Origin: Gonium pectorale
Taxonomy: Eukaryota > Chlorophyta > Chlorophyceae > Chlamydomonadales > Volvocaceae
Reading direction: 5' to 3'
NCBI GenBank assembly: GCA_001584585.1
Contig: LSYV01000006.1
Coordinates: 2,033,544-2,097,543, forward strand
Length of the DNA: 64,000 bases
Made by a program: the position numbers and the translations under genes
Shown here: piece by piece, positions 24,101-37,200 of the stretch
How the letters are laid out: each line of letters begins with the position of its first letter
How positions within the stretch are numbered: the stretch's first letter is position 1
Notes under the pieces: model-generated
What the model was told of the DNA's origin: nothing
The model's database searches: none
Seen by the model: the letters and a program-made list of their open reading frames with translations, nothing else

Positions 24101-25220
24101 NNNNNNNNNNNNNNNNNNNNNNNNNNNNNNNNNNNNNNNNNNNNNNNNNNNNNNNNNNNNNNNNNNNNNNNNNNNNNNNNNNNNNNNNNNNNNNNNNNNN
24201 NNNNNNNNNNNNNNNNNNNNNNNNNNNNNNNNNNNNNNNNNNNNNNNNNNNNNNNNNNNNNNNNNNNNNNNNNNNNNNNNNNNNNNNNNNNNNNNNNNNN
24301 NNNNNNNNNNNNNNNNNNNNNNNNNNNNNNNNNNNNNNNNNNNNNNNNNNNNNNNNNNNNNNNNNNNNNNNNNNNNNNNNNNNNNNNNNNNNNNNNNNNN
24401 NNNNNNNNNNNNNNNNNNNNNNNNNNNNNNNNNNNNNNNNNNNNNNNNNNNNNNNNNNNNNNNNNNNNNNNNNNNNNNNNNNNNNNNNNNNNCGCGGCGG
24501 CGGCCGAGGAGGTCGCGGCGGCGGTGACGGCGGCGCGAGCGGAGGGCTCGGGGCTGGTGGTGAGGGCGGCGGCGACGGCGGTAGCGGCGGCGACGGTGGG
24601 GCTGGCGGAGGCGACGGATAGGGTGTGACGCAGTTTGAGAAGCCGCTGCAGTCCGCGTCAATAAATGTATTCCCTGCCGCCGCGCAGATGACCATGTCCA
24701 GAGAGGTATACGCTAGCTGCACCGGCGAGACACATTTGGGGCACCAGGTGACGAAAAGGCACAGGGACTGCTGGTACTGGTAGGTGCACCGTGTGGCCAC
24801 AAACGTCGACAGCTGGGGCGCCGGGGGACACTGCGCCGTGACCAGGGCCGGGCCGGACGACAGAAACGCTGCCAGCAGCAGCGCCAGCAGGCTGCGGAGC
24901 CCGGGAAAGGACAGGAGCGTTGCCCCTCGGCTGCGGGAGCGGGAGCGCGAAAGGCTTGCACGTGGCGAAGAGATGTTTGCTTTCCCGCAGCCCGGCTCCG
25001 GTTGGCTTGCTAACAGTGAGTCTGGAGAGGCCACCCGAGTGTTGCTGCTTGACTGGCCGCCGCTGCAAGGCGTCGCTCCGGCTGCGGATGGGATCTGAGC
25101 GGCACCGCCCTGGCCTGGCCCACCGCGATGGAGGGCGAAAGCAAGCCTTGCTTGTAGCAAGGGCGTGCCACAATCCGGCTCCAGAGTCCCCCGTGGGACA
25201 ATCCTGGAGGCCAATGTCAT
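21147..25220 (-). CDS. Single-pass membrane protein with SPP-rich (hydroxyproline-type) ectodomain
   Basis: Order along the protein: a hydrophobic segment (LRSLLALLLAAFLSSGPA, about 24910-24840) read as a signal peptide; a Cys-rich domain with eight Cys over about 75 residues; a long SPP/PPSPP-rich stalk holding the sequence gap; a globular domain (VLYEIPQRYQLRIRYAAPI...) with Cys pairs and NCT glycosylation-type sites; then exons 22253-22101, 21665-21483 (transmembrane helix GAIIGIILGGLILIGLVIMG followed by YSRRGR) and 21284-21147 (46-residue cytosolic tail ending NARTNVYG). The main exon ends at 22484. The splice junctions from there to the stop keep phase 0. The 5' end is uncertain: the frame is open far upstream, and 25220 is just the nearest in-frame ATG, so a short upstream exon is as likely. 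Three frame breaks flank the gap. Pherophorin-like in style, but a transmembrane helix and tail are not usual for pherophorins. Confidence 0.72.
23400..23979 (-). repeat. Proline-rich tandem modules of about 150-175 bp
   Basis: A PP-G-[TN]-[IST]...LPP motif recurs near 23890 (GTILPP), 23735 (GTILPP), 23560 (GTSLPP) and 23410 (GNITSLPP), each followed by SPP/DPPSPP runs. The array continues into the gap at 23980. Confidence 0.65.
23980..24492. other. Assembly gap (513 N) in proline-rich stalk
   Basis: A run of N interrupts the SPP-coding repeat. Both edges are proline-rich coding sequence on the minus strand, so the missing part is probably more of the same repeat. Confidence 0.97.
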
Positions 25221-27800
25221 GCTGCAGCGCCCGGAGCATCCGCCCCGTTGCTCATGGGCTGGTGACGGAGCCGTGTTGGTCGCATGGGGCCCGTGCGACA
25301 ACTGTGAAGAGCCGCCTATGCCGGAGCTTCGCACCGGGGCCTCGATAGCCGAGCTCCATTGTTGCCCGCAGGTGCCGACCCTGGGGTCATGAAAACTGCC
25401 GGCTCTGCAGCCGGTGCTGCAAGGCTCGCCAACCTCTTGCCCGCCCTTCATCTCAGCACCCTTGGGTACTCTGGCAGCTAGGCGAGAGGAGCAGTTGGGT
25501 TGTGAGCCCAAGCTGGTGCTCTCGTGCTGGTCGCCGGCTCCCGTTGACGTGGAGGCGCCCAGCCCCCTCTGCGTTAGAACGCTCGATGGGCTTCCGACAT
25601 GCCAGCCGGTCTGTCTGTTCGCCACCCAGTATGGGTGCTCACAGCTGCTTGGCGGCAACACCGCTGAGGGGCCGGTCCCGCTGCCGGTATATCCGCAAGT
25701 GTTTTGCGCTGGGAGCGACCGCGCCGCCAGGTCTGCCGTGCACGGCTCGTGTGCTCCAGAAGGGGGAAACATGCCCCCAAAGATGCCTTTGGGGGCGCTA
25801 AACAAGGCGGTAGGCTGATGAGTACACGAGCGTCGTCAGTACGCACGGGCTGCTAGAGCTCATGCACCCCTGCTGTTGCGCTGCCAGATTATCAATATTC
25901 TCTCCTTTGGTTCGAGCATCTGCGCGGCGACCAGGGCGTCGTCCTGATGCTCAGTAACGCAACGTTGTAGAAACGCGGTTTATTTCAACGCCATATTCCC
26001 AGGGATAATGGATGTCCTGGCTACCTTTACTGTGGTGCGTCCGCGTTGCCTATCAGTGGCGGTCAACTTGTCGCCCGCAAGCCAACTGACGGAGCTGTAG
26101 CCCGTCCTTGAGCACCCACAAGTAGTTATGTTGTAAGTGTAGTTAAGTAACTGGTAGACAGTCAGCTCAGTCTTGCTAGGACAGCGCGCTGAAGGCTCGC
26201 GGAAACTGGCTTGAGCGTGGGGATGAATGCGGATAAAGCGGTGTCAGGCGACTAGTCAATAAATGCAAAGCAAGTAGTCTCAGCCGTTGTTGCCTGGCAT
26301 GGGTGGGCCCTCCTTGCACTGTTCGTACGTCAGTCCTCTATCGCTATGATACGATGCAGAGCTCCCGTTGCACGCATTTGCGTATAGCATCTTCGCGCCG
26401 ATTTAGCTGCGTGTGAGGTGCCGGGGGGTCAAGCATGACATGCCGGAGCCGGGAGAGGAAAGTTAAGCTGGCCTGCTTAAAGACAGGCCCAAACGGAATC
26501 GTGTCTGGGCTGATGCTTCAACCACTGCGGAGGGACTGCTAAAACCACGCGTGTGTGACTTCACACCCGTGCGTCACGGACGCGCACGCACGCGCGCACA
26601 CACGGTAGGTCGGCGACACGTTCTGCCGGTGACGAGTTGTACAGGTCTTGACGGCTGTACGGGTGCCATAGAATGTGTGCAAGGGCAGCAATTGGGTCAC
26701 AAACCGCGTCTTCGTCGGAGGTGTAGGCCTGCTGGATAGACTGCCCCGTTGGGCACGTTGCCCTACAAAAGAGAACCAGACGGAACGCTTCGCCTATGGC
26801 TCGGCCCGATTACTGACCCGCGGTGTTTCGGAAGGCATTTGATGCCCGAGGAAGAGTGGGCGCCAACGGGCTCGCTCCCTTTCGCAGGGAGCTCGCTGTG
26901 TTGGTGGCAGCCGGGGTGGGCGGTGGTGATTATTGTGTGTTCCAGTACGAACTGTCTAGATCCAGTTTGGCCAGCTGAGCAGGCTGTGATGGTTAGAGGC
27001 AGGTTCAAGTTTGGGTTATCAAAATGCTGTGGATTACTGGGTTTGTGTTTGTTTGCCTGTCTTTCCACAGCTGCCTTCCCGCCAATGTCTTGACCTCTGA
27101 ACTCTTATATTTTGTGCTCGTGTCAGGTGCAGGGATTCATCTCCTGTTCTTTAAGCAGGACTCCTCCGCGAGTGACTGTGGTGCGCTCGGATAAGGGCAG
27201 CGCAGAAGTGGATTCGTATCCAGGAGGGCCCTTTATCCCTTCCGTAGTCTTTCCCTTGTCCGCATGTTCTCAATGCAATTTTCCCACAGTGCAGATGGAC
27301 TGGCTCCATGTACCGGCCGCGTGCACCATGCGGTCCGCTCCTCCGCCGCACCGTATATATACGGCCACCGGGCGCTGTCCATGCCAGGGACCCGTTGAAT
27401 CAACCCAAGACAAGGGGAAGAGGATGAGGATACGGTTTGGGTGAGTAATGACTGGTGTGCTAGGGGGGAAAGCAGGCCGTGTCTGGTGCCACGCTGATGG
27501 CTGCAGCAGCTGCTAGGTTTTGGCGACCCCAATCTCTTCCGGCCGCTGCCGGGAGACGAGGCACATCCAGCCATTCCTCAGTTTGTTCTGGTAGGTTTTT
27601 TCCACGTACAACATCGTAGGCCCCAGGTCACGCGGGGTGGGGGTGGGTGGGGATGCAGACTCGTACGACACGCGAATTAGGGACTCCCGATTACAACTCG
27701 TAATGCGTCTACTATTACACGCGCATTTAGGTGGCGCGATCCGCCGACTAACGTCAACAAGCCAACACCACAAAGTGAAACAGAGCTTGGTTCCTGATAA
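25221..27800. other. Intergenic region without supported gene
   Basis: Lies between the divergent membrane-protein and mTERF genes. A minus-strand frame stays open from an ATG near 25772 through 25221, but its codon use is not G/C3-biased, so it is more like 5' UTR or upstream exon. A GC-alternating ACGCACGCGCGCACAC tract sits near 26581-26602. No other signal is seen. Confidence 0.5.
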
Positions 27801-29737
27801 ATGGCAGCTCCTCTCCTTTCCAGCCGGCAAGGCCTAGGGGCCATATGCCGAACTCGCTCGCAGGGGCTGCCCCTGGTGAAGCCTCAGCCGTCCAGGTGCG
27901 CTACACTGCGCCCGCCGATTGCCGATCAGCGGCTGCGATTTAGCAAAGCCGCGATCACATTCCAGTCCAACGATGTGATGGCGCACTCGCTCTCGCGCCG
28001 CAGGGCGGGCATCATCGTGCGGGTCACTCCGCAGAGCACCGACAGTAAGACCGTGATCACGAAGAACACGACTGGCGAGCTGCCGCTCCCATGGTCGGAG
28101 AAGGATCCCTATAAGCTGCCGCTCAGTATCGAGAAGGTGCAGCGCATGCTCCTTTCCCTGGGTACGTGGTCATTACTCCCATGTTGGTTGCGATGGGAGT
28201 GCCAGTTTCTTGAATCTCAATATTTTGTTCTTGTCGGCAGGCTGGGAGAAGCCTTGGGTGGAGCAAATCGTCGACCGCATCATGAAGGGGATGCTGCGGA
28301 CGACGGAGGAGCGGGCGCAGGGGGTGGTAAGTGAGCTTTGGGACGCAATCCCCCAACGCCACCAAATTCTACGCGATACATGGACTACAGGCTGTCACCC
28401 CGCACCTCACGCGTTAGGCCAGCTGCGGCAGTGACCCCGTCCCCCACACGGCCGCAGATCAACTACCTGACCAGCGTGGGGCTGAAGCAGGATGAGATCT
28501 GCAACATGGCCTCCATCAGCGTCGTGCTGCTGGGCCTTAACCCCGAAACCCGCCTGAAGACTGTGGTGGATTACATCAAGGGGAGAGGCGTCCCAGGTGG
28601 GGAGCCGGCCCGGGGAGCGTCTCGCGTATCGGGTATGACAGACAAGGGTGTCAGCTGGTGTCCAATTCACTTTGAAGGCGTGGGACAGTGTAGGCACTTC
28701 ACGGACGGGGACGGGCAACTTACGGCGATGTCAACCCACCTTGCTCTGTTCTTGCGGTGCCGAAGACTGCCAAATCATCCGGGATACTCGCTGCTCTGAA
28801 AGGTTTGGGATATGCAGGGCTATGTGCTCGCATCCGCAGTTCACTGGCTTATCACAATTCGCGTGCCTTAGCCAAGCGCTGTAGGCCTTGATTGCCGCAC
28901 CCCGCACGTGCCGTCGGTTCCAATCCTACATTTCGCCACGAGCGAGCTTAATGGCGCAGCCCTGCTGTAGAGTACCTTGCCCCAGAACGCAACCACATTA
29001 CACTACCCACTTGCGCCATGCAGAACTATTTGAGCACGCGTTACGCATGTACAGCACACCTCACCTGGCTGGCTCATGGTTGCCGGTCGGCCGCGCACCC
29101 CCTTGGAGTCTGCGGCTTACTTGCTCAGCCACCGGAGGTGCTTGCCGCCATGGCACCCAGCGGGGCCCGCGCCCCATGCACCCATACGCGCGGGGGCGCC
29201 CCGCCGTACCGCCCCCTGAACCCATCGGCCCGCGCTACGAGCTGCCGCATGAGCTGGAAACCGCCACAATCACAGCCCCTCCACCTACATGACGTGCCTG
29301 AAGACTTGGCCACTGACCCGGGCTCCCGTGCCTCACCGTACCTGCTTCCAGCCCGTCCTCATTCAATACCTAACGCCTCTCTGTTGCCACCCGCTGCCTG
29401 GATGAACCTGAATCCACAGAGTCGGGCGTCCCCGATCTGGTCCTCAAGCACCCGCGCATCTTCGAGTACAAGCTCACGCCCGACGGCAAGGCGCTGGCCA
29501 AGGGCCGTGCGCGCATCCAGGTGTGGCCCTCTGCTGCAAAGCGCCTTGTGTCGGTGTTTTTGGCCCCTAAGTTTAGCCCGTGCAAGGGGGCTGACCGTGA
29601 CGTCTGTTACCTCTGCTCAGGTGGATGTGGTGCCGGCTGGCCTGGACGGGTCGATGGCCTGCGCCGTCAACTACTTCCGCGAGGGGGCGTCGTTCCTGGA
29701 GGCGCCCGTCTCCCCCGTCGGGCCCATGCAGGCGTGA
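27801..29737 (+). CDS. mTERF-family organelle protein (5 exons, 267 aa)
   Basis: Exons 27801-28161, 28241-28326, 28458-28596, 29420-29520 and 29621-29737 join in phase from a true ATG to TGA. The N-terminal 50 residues are Ser/Arg/Pro-rich and lack acids early (MAAPLLSSRQGLGAICRTRS), as in plastid or mitochondrial transit peptides. Residues about 108-220 carry the helical mTERF pattern: INYLTSVGLKQDEICNMASI, LLGLNPETRLKTVVDYIKGR, then GVPDLVLKHPRIFEYKL. mTERF proteins bind organelle nucleic acids and affect transcription termination or transcript maturation. At 267 residues with few repeats it is at the short end of the family. Intron 3 (28597-29419) is long and shows no gene. The specific target is unknown. 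Confidence 0.85.
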
Positions 29738-31208
29738 GCGGCGTGCGTGGCGACGGCAGCAGCTGGATGAGGAGCAGCGGCTGCGAGGAGCGGCGCGGGC
29801 GACAGCGGCGGGTGACAGCAGCCAGGCGGGAGGAGGGAGGAGGGCGGTGACCGGAACAGTGCAGGGGTTCTACCCCGCATGATCAGTTGCAGTGGATGTG
29901 GGTACCCCGAGGTGCCGGGGCAGATGAGCCGGCGCCGGTCTGGCGGGAGACGACGGCGCGTGTGGTTGGTTGAACGGCGTGGTTCCTCGGCCTTGTAGCG
30001 GGCGACGCCTCATAAGAAGTTTCGCTGGCCAGTGGCTCGCTGGCAGCAGCGGCTTAGCCAGGGGCGCGAGGACAGCCTTGTTCCCAGCGCGGGCTGCAGT
30101 ACCGAACGGAGCCGTGACAGCTGCGTTTAGGCCTCATGCGCGCCTTGCCCGTAGGATCTTCGCGCGCTACGCTTTAGCTTGACGATAGCTTGAAGGACAG
30201 GGGCTGTTCGATGGGGCTCGGCCTGTCGGGGAGGGACTGGTCGAGCGGACTATGCAAGGCTTGGCGTCTGGTCAAATTGTGGATGCGCACCAGTGGTTGG
30301 GCCGCCCGGCAGTGCGCTCGAGCAAGGCGCTAGCGATGGCAGTGTGAGGGAGGCCGCGGACTGAATGCAGGGTATCAGGGTGGACTCGTTTGTGCGGACA
30401 GGGTCTATGTGGTGTGCGCGGGGTGAGCGGCCTGCGTTGGTCCGCGGGTGAGGCGCCTTCGAGAAGGTACGGCTGAGAACATTGGCTGTGCTCTTCCTAG
30501 TTGTGTATAAAGGAGGTGTTTGCCACGGGCTCGCCAGCCCTGCCTCGGGAAGAGCGATCGGACAGATATGTGCTGGGGACTGGCAGTTGGTGCGACTTGT
30601 GAATGCTGGGCTGCACACACGCTGGTGGAGTGCTCGAAATCAAAATACGCATACGGAAAGGAGTAGCAGACAGTGTTGATTGCAGTCTCAACACCAGGGG
30701 TTCACAGCGACCGCCAGCTCCCATTTCCACGATCGAAGACCGCAGCACGTCTAACGGGCGTCAAAGCCGTGCACGTCTCTTGCGGTGCAAACCATTAACT
30801 CAGGACGACGTATCAGCCAGTGCCGTCCACGCAATGCTGATCATGTGGCATGCACTCTAGCACTAAGCCTGTCGCACAGACCACGCCCACCAGAACCTTC
30901 ACGCATACACTGCCTTTGACCGCAAGCAAAAACTCGGCACGGGCTGCTCACCGGCCGTACGAGCGGTTCAGTTCATCATAGTTCCTCCGCAACCGCAAAG
31001 CAGCAGTCACTATCACCTGCAAGCCGCGATAGCCCCACCCTGCAAGATGCCCCTGCCCTGTAACCATGAAACCTCACGTCCCGCGCGACTGTAGAGGCCC
31101 CGCAGGACTCAGCTCCCTTAAATCCGCCATGCCGCACACTGACCGACCAAACCGTTTTTTCCTTCTATGCCTATCGCCAACGCTTCCACCTCCTGCACCC
31201 CAACCGCT
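29738..31208. other. Convergent 3' intergenic region
   Basis: Lies between the stops of mTERF (+) and PETs (-). The only plus-strand TGTAA I noticed is at about 31059-31063, unusually far for mTERF; a TGTATAAA near 30505 may be used instead. No gene or repeat recognised. Confidence 0.5.
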
Positions 31209-34200
31209 TTACTTCATGCCGGTGGCAGCCGCCACCTCGGCGGCGAAGTCGTTCGACTTCTTCTCCAGGCCCTCGCCCAGCTGGTACTTGACGAAGCGGC
31301 GCACCGAGATCTTCTCGCCGATGGCGGCGATGGCCTCCTTGATCGCCTCCGCCACCGTCTTCGATGGGTCGGTCAGGAAGGGCTGGTCCAGCAGGCACAT
31401 CTCCTGCGCAATCTTCTTGGCGCGGCCCTCGGCGATCTTGGCGCGGATGGCATCCGGCTTGTTCTGCACACGGGGAGGGAAACTGAACTTGGGTGAAGGG
31501 ACACGCAGATGACCGGAACGCTCCGTCTATCCGTTGTTCGCGCCTCCACGTGTCGCCTGAACTCAGGTACTGTAGCTCCATACCACAGCCCCCCAGCCCC
31601 ACCGTCAAGACGCCACTGGGCCCCGGCATCAACTCCTCCCCAAGTCCGAGCATGACACCACATAACCCCAGGACCCGACCCACCTTGAGGTCCTCGCGCG
31701 CCATCTCGAGCTGCTTCTCCCGCTCGAACACCTCGGCCGGGATCTCGTCCGCGCTCACGTACTGCACGTTCTGGCCCGCCACGATGCCCATGGCAATGAA
31801 GCCAACCAGCTCGTTGAACTTCTCGCTAGCGGCCACGAAGTCCGTCTCGCAGTTGACCTCCAGCAGCACACCCAGCCGGCTACCGGGGTGGATGTAGGAC
31901 GCAACGACACCCTCAGCCGCAAGGCGGCTGGCCTTCTTGTCGGCCGACGACAGGCCCTTCATGCGCAGCCACTCGGTGGCCTTCTCCATGTCGCCCTCGT
32001 TCTCAGCCAGGGCCTTCTTGCAGTCCATCATGCCAGCGCCGGTCTTGTCGCGCAGCTCCTTGACAACGCTGGCCGAAACCTGGGAAACGGTACGGCAAGC
32101 GCAACAGGGGGCGACCCGTGAGACAAGGAGAAAGCGGACACTTTAGCTGGCAAGTGTAGTTGACGCGAGACTGGGCAGTTGAGAGTCAGACCAGTAGCCC
32201 ACCGCACAGAGAAACATCCGCAGACCGCATGGATAATTGAAATACACCAGGTAAAGCCAGTGACTTGAGAGCAGCTGCCTCGGTAGCCTACCTGCACGGT
32301 AGGCTTGGCAGCCTCCTCCTTCTTGGGTTCCTCCTTCTTCTCCTCCTTGGGCTTGGGCGGCGCGGCCTTGGCCTGCGTCTGCTGGGCCACCTCGGCGGCG
32401 AAGTCGTTTGACCTCTTCTCCAGGCCCTCGCCCAGCCGGTACTTCACGAAACGGCGAATCTGTCAAAGGTTGCGGCAGGCTGTTAAGCTCATGCCACGGA
32501 CTCCGCTTAGGCAACCCGAATCCCCTCACACACTCGGGCACTTGAAAGGCATCCTGTCAGCTTCATCCACATCTGAATGCAACCAACAGAGCCCGACGTC
32601 GGGGCCCACCGCACCTTGATGTTCTCGCCCACCGCGGCGATAGTCTCCTTGACCAGCTCAGCCACCGTCTTGTTGGGGTCAGACAGGGTCTCCTGGTTGG
32701 TGAGCGCCATCTGGTTCTTGATCTTCTCCAGGCGGCCCTCAACAATCTTTGCCCTGTGGGGAGCAAGCAGACGGGCAGGTGGGCAAACGTAAACACTGGA
32801 GTCTAAGGGCAAATTGAGCAGTGCAGCGCCGCCAGAGCGCCACTCGCTCACTTCTGCACCTTTCCTCCCCCGCCAGCCCACGTACTGTGGCATGCCTTGG
32901 CATACTACCAAAGCTCAGACCACCCATCGGCCCCTCGACCACGCCCCTCGCGCTGCAGGGTCCGTCCCGCCTGTGGGAGCGCGCGTGTGCCCACCTGATG
33001 GCCTCAGGCTTGTTAGCCAGGTCCTCCTTGCCCATCTCCACCTCGCGCTCCTTGGCCAGCACCTGTGAGGGCGGCACAAGCCAACGAAGGTTCCTTTCAT
33101 GTCGAGATGCATGATGATGTTACAGAAGACAGATGGGACAGACTGCGGCTCATTCGTGCATTCCGGAGGGCGCACCAACCCATGACAGCCCCAGCCTGCC
33201 ATGCGGTAGCGCTACTGCGGGCCTGCCAGCCTCGACTCTACTTACCTCGTCCCTGCTACTATTCCCCTCCACACACACCATGCCCAGCGCATCCCACCCA
33301 CTCCACACCCGATGTACCAACCCCGCCCACCCACCTCAGCGGGCACGTCCTCGGGCGAGACGCAGATGCAGTCGGTGGCGGCGATGATCATGCCCAGCTC
33401 GTTCACGAGCGCCTGGAACTTCTCGCTGGCAGCCACGAAGTCCGTCTCGCAGTTGACCTCCAGCAGCACGCCCAGCCGGCTGCCGGGGTGGATGTAGCGC
33501 GCCACGGCGCCCTCGGCCGCAATACGGCCCGCCTTCTTGTCGGCGCCCGACAGGCCCTTCTTGCGCAGCCACTGCAAGCGTGGGCGCGAGGGAGGGGCAT
33601 GAGCGGATGGCACAAGCTCGGCTACATGAGAAACAGCGAAAACACGGCAAGTTCTCAGAAGATGTGCGTGCTGATGCGCGGCTGCAATCATGTGCTTTCC
33701 GCTAAATAGAGGAGGGCACCCAGGGTGCAAACGCGCAATTGTTCCAAACATTACCTGCTGCGCCGCGTAGTGTAAAACGCAAGAGGAATAACAGAAATTT
33801 GTGGCCTGGAGCAACGCTTTACGACACCAATGAAGCCAGGAATAAGCAATCGGGCAGGGCACCCGCGCCGCGCGCGGCTCACCTCAGCGGCAGCCTCAGC
33901 GTCGCCGCTGCACTCAGCCAGGGCCTTCTTGCAGTCCATCATTCCCGCGCCGGTCTTCTCGCGGAGGGCCTTGACATCCGAAGCGGAAATGCCTATTAGG
34001 CACCGGAGGGCGAAGGACTGCTTGCTCAGCGCACAATGCAGGTGCACTCATGACTGCTTCGGTGGATTGCTTATGGAAGCCGCTTTCGTCATCTCTCCCC
34101 TGCCTGGGGTCAAGCAGCCGCCACCGTCGAGCCGTCAACATGATAAAAGAAAATCCGTAATCCATGACATGCAGCCTACGTTGCCTTGATTACCTCCCCT

Positions 34201-37200
34201 GTCCCATAATGCTGTTCCGCCCCCTCCGCTCCCCACCCCCTCATCCAAATCGCTCACTCGACACGGCGGCAGCCAGCACCAGGGGGCGGCGGGCAGCGCG
34301 GGCGGGCAGCTCCGCCTCGTCCTCGTCGTCATCAAGCAGGTCCGCCACCAGCTCGCGGGCGCGCGCCTCCACGTCGCCCTCGAACAGGAACAGCGGCAGG
34401 TCCGCGTCCTCCTCCTAGGGAGACGAGGCAGGGGCGTTGCAGGTGATCCCATAACTGGATCCCACAAAGTGCGGCTAAGAGGCACTTGCAAGCGCTCCCA
34501 TGCCTATTATGTTGGGGCTGTTGTGGCCTTCTGTCATGTGAAACTTGAGGCACGAGTGCACAGCGCTTTCCATGTATCCTGCTCGGCACCGACTACGCGT
34601 GACTTCCAGTACACAGCTCCTCGCCGCCGCCCCGACTCACAAAGCCCTCGCGCTCCGTGAACTCGGCCTCCCCCTGCTCGTTGAACGACATCTTCAGGCC
34701 GATGCGCTTGAGCACATCCTTGGGGATGTTGTCGTACAGGTCGCCGTTGTAGTACTCGACCAGCTGCACCTCGTCACCGTCGAAGTCGGTCTCCGAGGTG
34801 CCCAGCACCGCCAGGCCGGCGGAGTTGAGGTTCTCAGCCTGTGGTGTGCGCATGTCACGGTATTCTGTTCAGAAGCATAATTCGGATAATGGTGTGAAAC
34901 TAAGCGTAAGGAAGCTGGCCGAAGCTGGCTGCTGTGACACATAGCTGAGCAGAGAGGTGGGAGTGGCTCTGCGCTCTCATACCCAACAAGCCCGCCGCTG
35001 CAGCATTGCTGCAGCACGCCCCCGGGTATTAGCAACATGATTGTCACATGCCGCATTGACTGCTATGATCTTGTTACAGTGGCAGGTGCATGGAACGGAA
35101 GCCGCCAACCCCACCGCAAGTACAGCGCATGCGCACAGTCTTTCTGTTACATCCTACCATCCTTCCATCCCTTCACAGACCCAAAGGCCGCGCCGAGCCG
35201 CCCCTAGCCCCTCCTCCCGTCCGGCCACGCCACCCCAGACCCATTGCGCTCACCAGGGGGCGGCTGGGCAGACCCATGGGCGCGACCTGGTAGCCGTTCT
35301 TGCCCTTGATCAGACCCGAGCGCGTGACGCTGACGTCGTGCGTGCCGGCAGCCGCCTCCACCATGTCCGCATCCAGGCCCGTGTAGTCGGCCGTGTCCTC
35401 GGTGATCACACCCATGGCCGCAACGTCCTCCTCGTCCTCCAGGAGCGACTCGGGCTCGAAGGCCAGGACCTCATCCTCAAGGTCGCCCGCGGCGTCCTCG
35501 AGGAGCTTGTCCAGCTCCTCGTCGTCCTCGGCCTCCAGGTCCTCGTAGACGGCCACAGCCTCGGCCGCGACGTCCTCGTCCGTGAAGTGGGTCAGGCTGA
35601 TGCCACGGCCGTCAATCAGGGCCGACTCCAGGACAAAGGCCGGGACCTCGTCGCCGGGCTGGTAGTACTTCTTGATGTCGAGCTCATCATCGGGGAGCTC
35701 CACGAACTGCGGCAGCTCGAACTCGGTGTCGGCCCACTCGGCACGCAGCTCAGCCTGCGCCTCCGAGGACAGAGCGGCCGAGGGCACCTTGAGCTCGTCG
35801 CGGGACAGCAGGCCCGTGAGGGTCTTGCCGTTCCACTGGAACTCCAGGAAGATGCCGTAGTCCTCGATGCGGGAGACCTTCCCTGAAATCTCCTCCATAT
35901 AGGCAGGAGCGTCCAGCTCGTATTGAATCTACGGCCGTACGGATGTGGGCAAGAAGCAGGACGGTGCGGGGCACGGTCAGGGAAGCAGCTTCGCGACAGC
36001 ACGTGCATATTCACGACCCCGCACAGGCGCAAAGCCTCCGCCAGGTGCGTGAGGCAGAGAACTGGCTGTGCGATGTGACAGTTGTTGCTGCAAGCTGAAG
36101 CTGTTTGCATGATGCATGCTTGCTTGCCAACCGCTTGCATGCGGAGCGTAGGCGCCCACACCCGCTGCCCCTGAACTGGCCGAGCAAAAGTTGGCTCCAC
36201 TGCAACCCTCAGCCTTTAGGGTCGCCGACCATGAGATTTGGGGCCGACAAGAATGGGCGAAGCCACGTGCTATTCCGCGTGTACGTGGACGGAACAGTTA
36301 ACCGTCATCTGGCCAAGGCATGAATGATTGACCCAGTCGGGGATTGCCTAGGTTCTCTGGAGGTGGGGATGCATTCATATTGTACTGCGAGCGGCCACTG
36401 TTGCAGGACCCGTTCTTGAACACTGCAAGCTTCCCCACCGGCCATCGGCCTTACCAACGGGTTACCAGAAACCCCAAAACAAGCGTTTTGGTGATGCAGT
36501 GCAGATGTGTGCAGCTTGAGCAACCCCACCAGGCCCTGGGTGTCGACTCAGATAACCAGTGCTGTTGTAGCACCCCTGCCCCCGCCGCCCAGCCAGCTGC
36601 CTTCCCACCTCCGCCGCGTCCAGGTCAGCCTCCAGGGCCGCCATGGCAGCCTCCGTCAGCTCCTCAGCGTCCTCCTCGTCCAGCACGAAGGGAATGTCCT
36701 CGAAGCCCGGCAGGTCCGAGTAAACCTCCACCTGGCCCTCCTCCAGCTCCACCTCCACGTCCTCCTCCACCTCGACGCCGGCTGCGCCATCGTCAGCGCC
36801 GTCAAAGGCCAGGGTCTCCCCGACGGCCTCCTCACCGCTCTCATCGGCTGCGGCCTCCGTGGTAGCGGCAGCAGCTGGGATGGTAAGGGCGGAGGCAAGG
36901 GGCAGAGGATTGCGGATGTTGACGGATAGGCACGTGTTGACAAATTGGGTCAGCCACCGGGTGTATGGCACTGCCCTCCGAAACCCCTCCCGCCGTGTCC
37001 GCCCCATCTCACCAGCGTTCTTGAGCTCCAGCGACACGCGGCCCTTAGCGGCATCCACGCTCAGCACCTTGACAGTAACCTTCTGGCCAACGGACACGAC
37101 GTCCTTCACGTTCTTGGTGAACCCGGACTGCGTACAGGAGTGGGTTGGTGTCAGCACGGCCCCTCCACACGCACCCCCGACCGCGAGCATTCCAGCTGTA

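Noticed and set aside
23029..24628. Gly/Ala-rich plus-strand open frames
   Set aside because: These are antisense shadows of the minus-strand proline repeat.
25900..25925. GGTTCGAGCATCTG as a tRNA B-box
   Set aside because: It does not match the T-arm consensus closely and no acceptor stem or anticodon arm could be folded around it.
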